5,005 nt of DNA from JASLBX01 sp035762665 (GTDB lineage Bacteria > Actinomycetota > Actinomycetes > Jiangellales > Jiangellaceae). The position numbers and the translations under genes were made by a program. The notes under the pieces were generated by a model. It made no database searches. It worked only from the letters and a program-made list of their open reading frames with translations, and was not told the origin of the DNA. The stretch lies in assembly GCA_035762665.1 (NCBI GenBank), contig DASTNZ010000187.1, positions 1-5,005 on the forward strand, in the 5' to 3' direction. Below, in pieces: positions 4,534 through 5,005 of the stretch. How positions within the stretch are numbered: position 1 is the stretch's first letter; the number at the start of each line of letters is the position of its first letter.

Positions 4534-4904
4534 GACGGAGATCGCGCCGAGGTGATGGACACGTGCCGCTCGCCGTGCACCTTGCCCCCCGCTGGCACGT
4601 TCCGTTCGATGGCGTCGGCGTCTCCCACCCGTGTCCCGTCGGAGTCCTGGACCTCGAAGGTGATCCGGTAGTCCCGCTCCCGGTCGGAGGAGTTCACCAC
4701 CACGTACTTGATGCTGACCGTGGTACCGGACAGGTCGCAGGTGGCGATGGCGACGTCGGCGCTCTTCCCGGCGACCGAGCGTGCGCCGATGACGTACACC
4801 GCGGCGACGGCGAGCAGGAACACGATGACGAGGCCGGCGATGGTCAGTGAGCCGGCGGTGGTGGACCAGAAGGATTTGCGGATGGTGGGAGACGGTACAG
4901 ACAT
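4509..4904 (-). CDS. Membrane-anchored protein with small extracellular beta domain
   Basis: A 131-residue protein read leftward. Residues 1-17 are a short polar, cytoplasmic-type N-terminus with RK; residues 18-40 are one membrane helix (SLTIAGLVIVFLLAVAAVYV); residues 50-131 form a soluble, beta-rich domain: CDLSGTTVSIKYVVVNSSDR, DYRITFEVQDSDGTRVGD, and VPAGGKVHGE. This strand pattern, with 'NSSDRERDYRITFEV' and 'VPAGGK', resembles FxLYD-type or similar immunoglobulin-like surface domains of actinobacteria. Cys56 and Cys125 could form a disulfide, so the domain is probably outside the cell. ATG 4904 is chosen for the GGAG eight bases upstream; an ATG at 4917 is in a different frame. The gene converges on the DUF397 gene and has its own upstream region. 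It could be a phage accessory (moron) gene, for example altering the host surface, or a host gene at the prophage edge; both are inference. Confidence 0.75.
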   Translation of the reverse strand: MSVPSPTIRKSFWSTTAGSLTIAGLVIVFLLAVAAVYVIGARSVAGKSADVAIATCDLSGTTVSIKYVVVNSSDRERDYRITFEVQDSDGTRVGDADAIERNVPAGGKVHGERHVSITSARSPSCVVADVS

Positions 4905-4922
4905 GGTGGGGCTCCATGCTAC

Positions 4923-4962
4923 GAGGGGTGATGCACTGAGTGTGAGGGGTTAACGCAACGTA
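4923..4962 (-). promoter_or_regulatory. Possible promoter/operator region of the minus-strand gene
   Basis: The direct repeat GAGGGGT occurs at 4923-4929 and 4944-4950, exactly 21 bases (two helical turns) apart, and flanks the palindrome CACTGAGTG (4934-4942). Read leftward, TACGTT (4962-4957) fits a TAnnnT -10 hexamer and would place the start about 45 bases before ATG 4904, with the repeats in the leader. No good -35 is seen. Bases 4963-5005 are locally A/T-richer and hold no recognisable gene. Confidence 0.3.
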
Positions 4963-5005
4963 GTGCTATCAGTTACCAGCAAATATCTGGAACCCGATGA
5001 GGCCG

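Noticed and set aside
1..5005. CRISPR array, insertion sequence or transposase
   Set aside because: No regularly spaced repeats, terminal inverted repeats or transposase motifs were seen; the repeats present are short and local.
4905..5005. Prophage attachment site at the right end
   Set aside because: No tRNA 3' end or integrase is visible, and the matching second att copy would lie outside the window, so it cannot be supported.

Overview
The window is a stretch of high-GC actinobacterial phage DNA, most likely from a prophage. It covers the end of the tail module, the lysis region and the start of what follows. GTG starts, G/C-rich third codon positions, a DUF397 gene (a family essentially confined to Actinobacteria) and holin- and endolysin-like genes of actinophage type all fit a filamentous actinomycete host such as a Streptomyces or Pseudonocardiales relative. 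The genus cannot be fixed from the sequence.

Layout. Bases 2-1159 hold the 3' part of a minor tail / baseplate-type gene, open at the left edge. It overlaps by four bases (GTGA) an unusual endolysin gene (1156-2565). In one polypeptide this gene joins a GH25 muramidase, an M15-like zinc peptidase and a C-terminal tail. A run of small tightly packed genes follows: a one-helix holin-like protein (2570-2878), a small helical ORF (2871-3065), a membrane protein with a cysteine-containing outer domain (3010-3420), a GTGA-coupled gene interrupted by an in-frame amber codon (3417-3650), and an overlapping small membrane ORF (3583-3744). A long hairpin (3749-3796) separates these from a two-helix holin-like protein (3814-4137), whose stop overlaps (ATGA) the start of a DUF397 protein (4134-4373). 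A convergent minus-strand gene for a membrane-anchored, probably surface-exposed protein lies at 4509-4904. Between the convergent genes sits a very strong hairpin with a UNCG-type loop, probably a two-way terminator. Bases 4905-5005 are the upstream region of the minus-strand gene.

How the genes fit together. The tail protein belongs to the virion. The endolysin would cut both glycan and peptide in the wall, and the small membrane proteins (up to four with a predicted helix) are candidates for holin, antiholin or similar timing roles. The DUF397 gene and the minus-strand membrane protein look like accessory (moron-like) genes at the module's edge.

Most notable points: (1) the endolysin looks like a fusion of genes that are elsewhere separate, with Shine-Dalgarno/start pairs kept at the internal domain boundaries; (2) an in-frame TAG breaks a small gene whose coding pattern continues past it; (3) the DUF397 protein has a duplicated N-terminal motif and no visible XRE partner; (4) the intergenic hairpin has two competing right arms. 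All identifications come from motif reading by eye; no database search was run.
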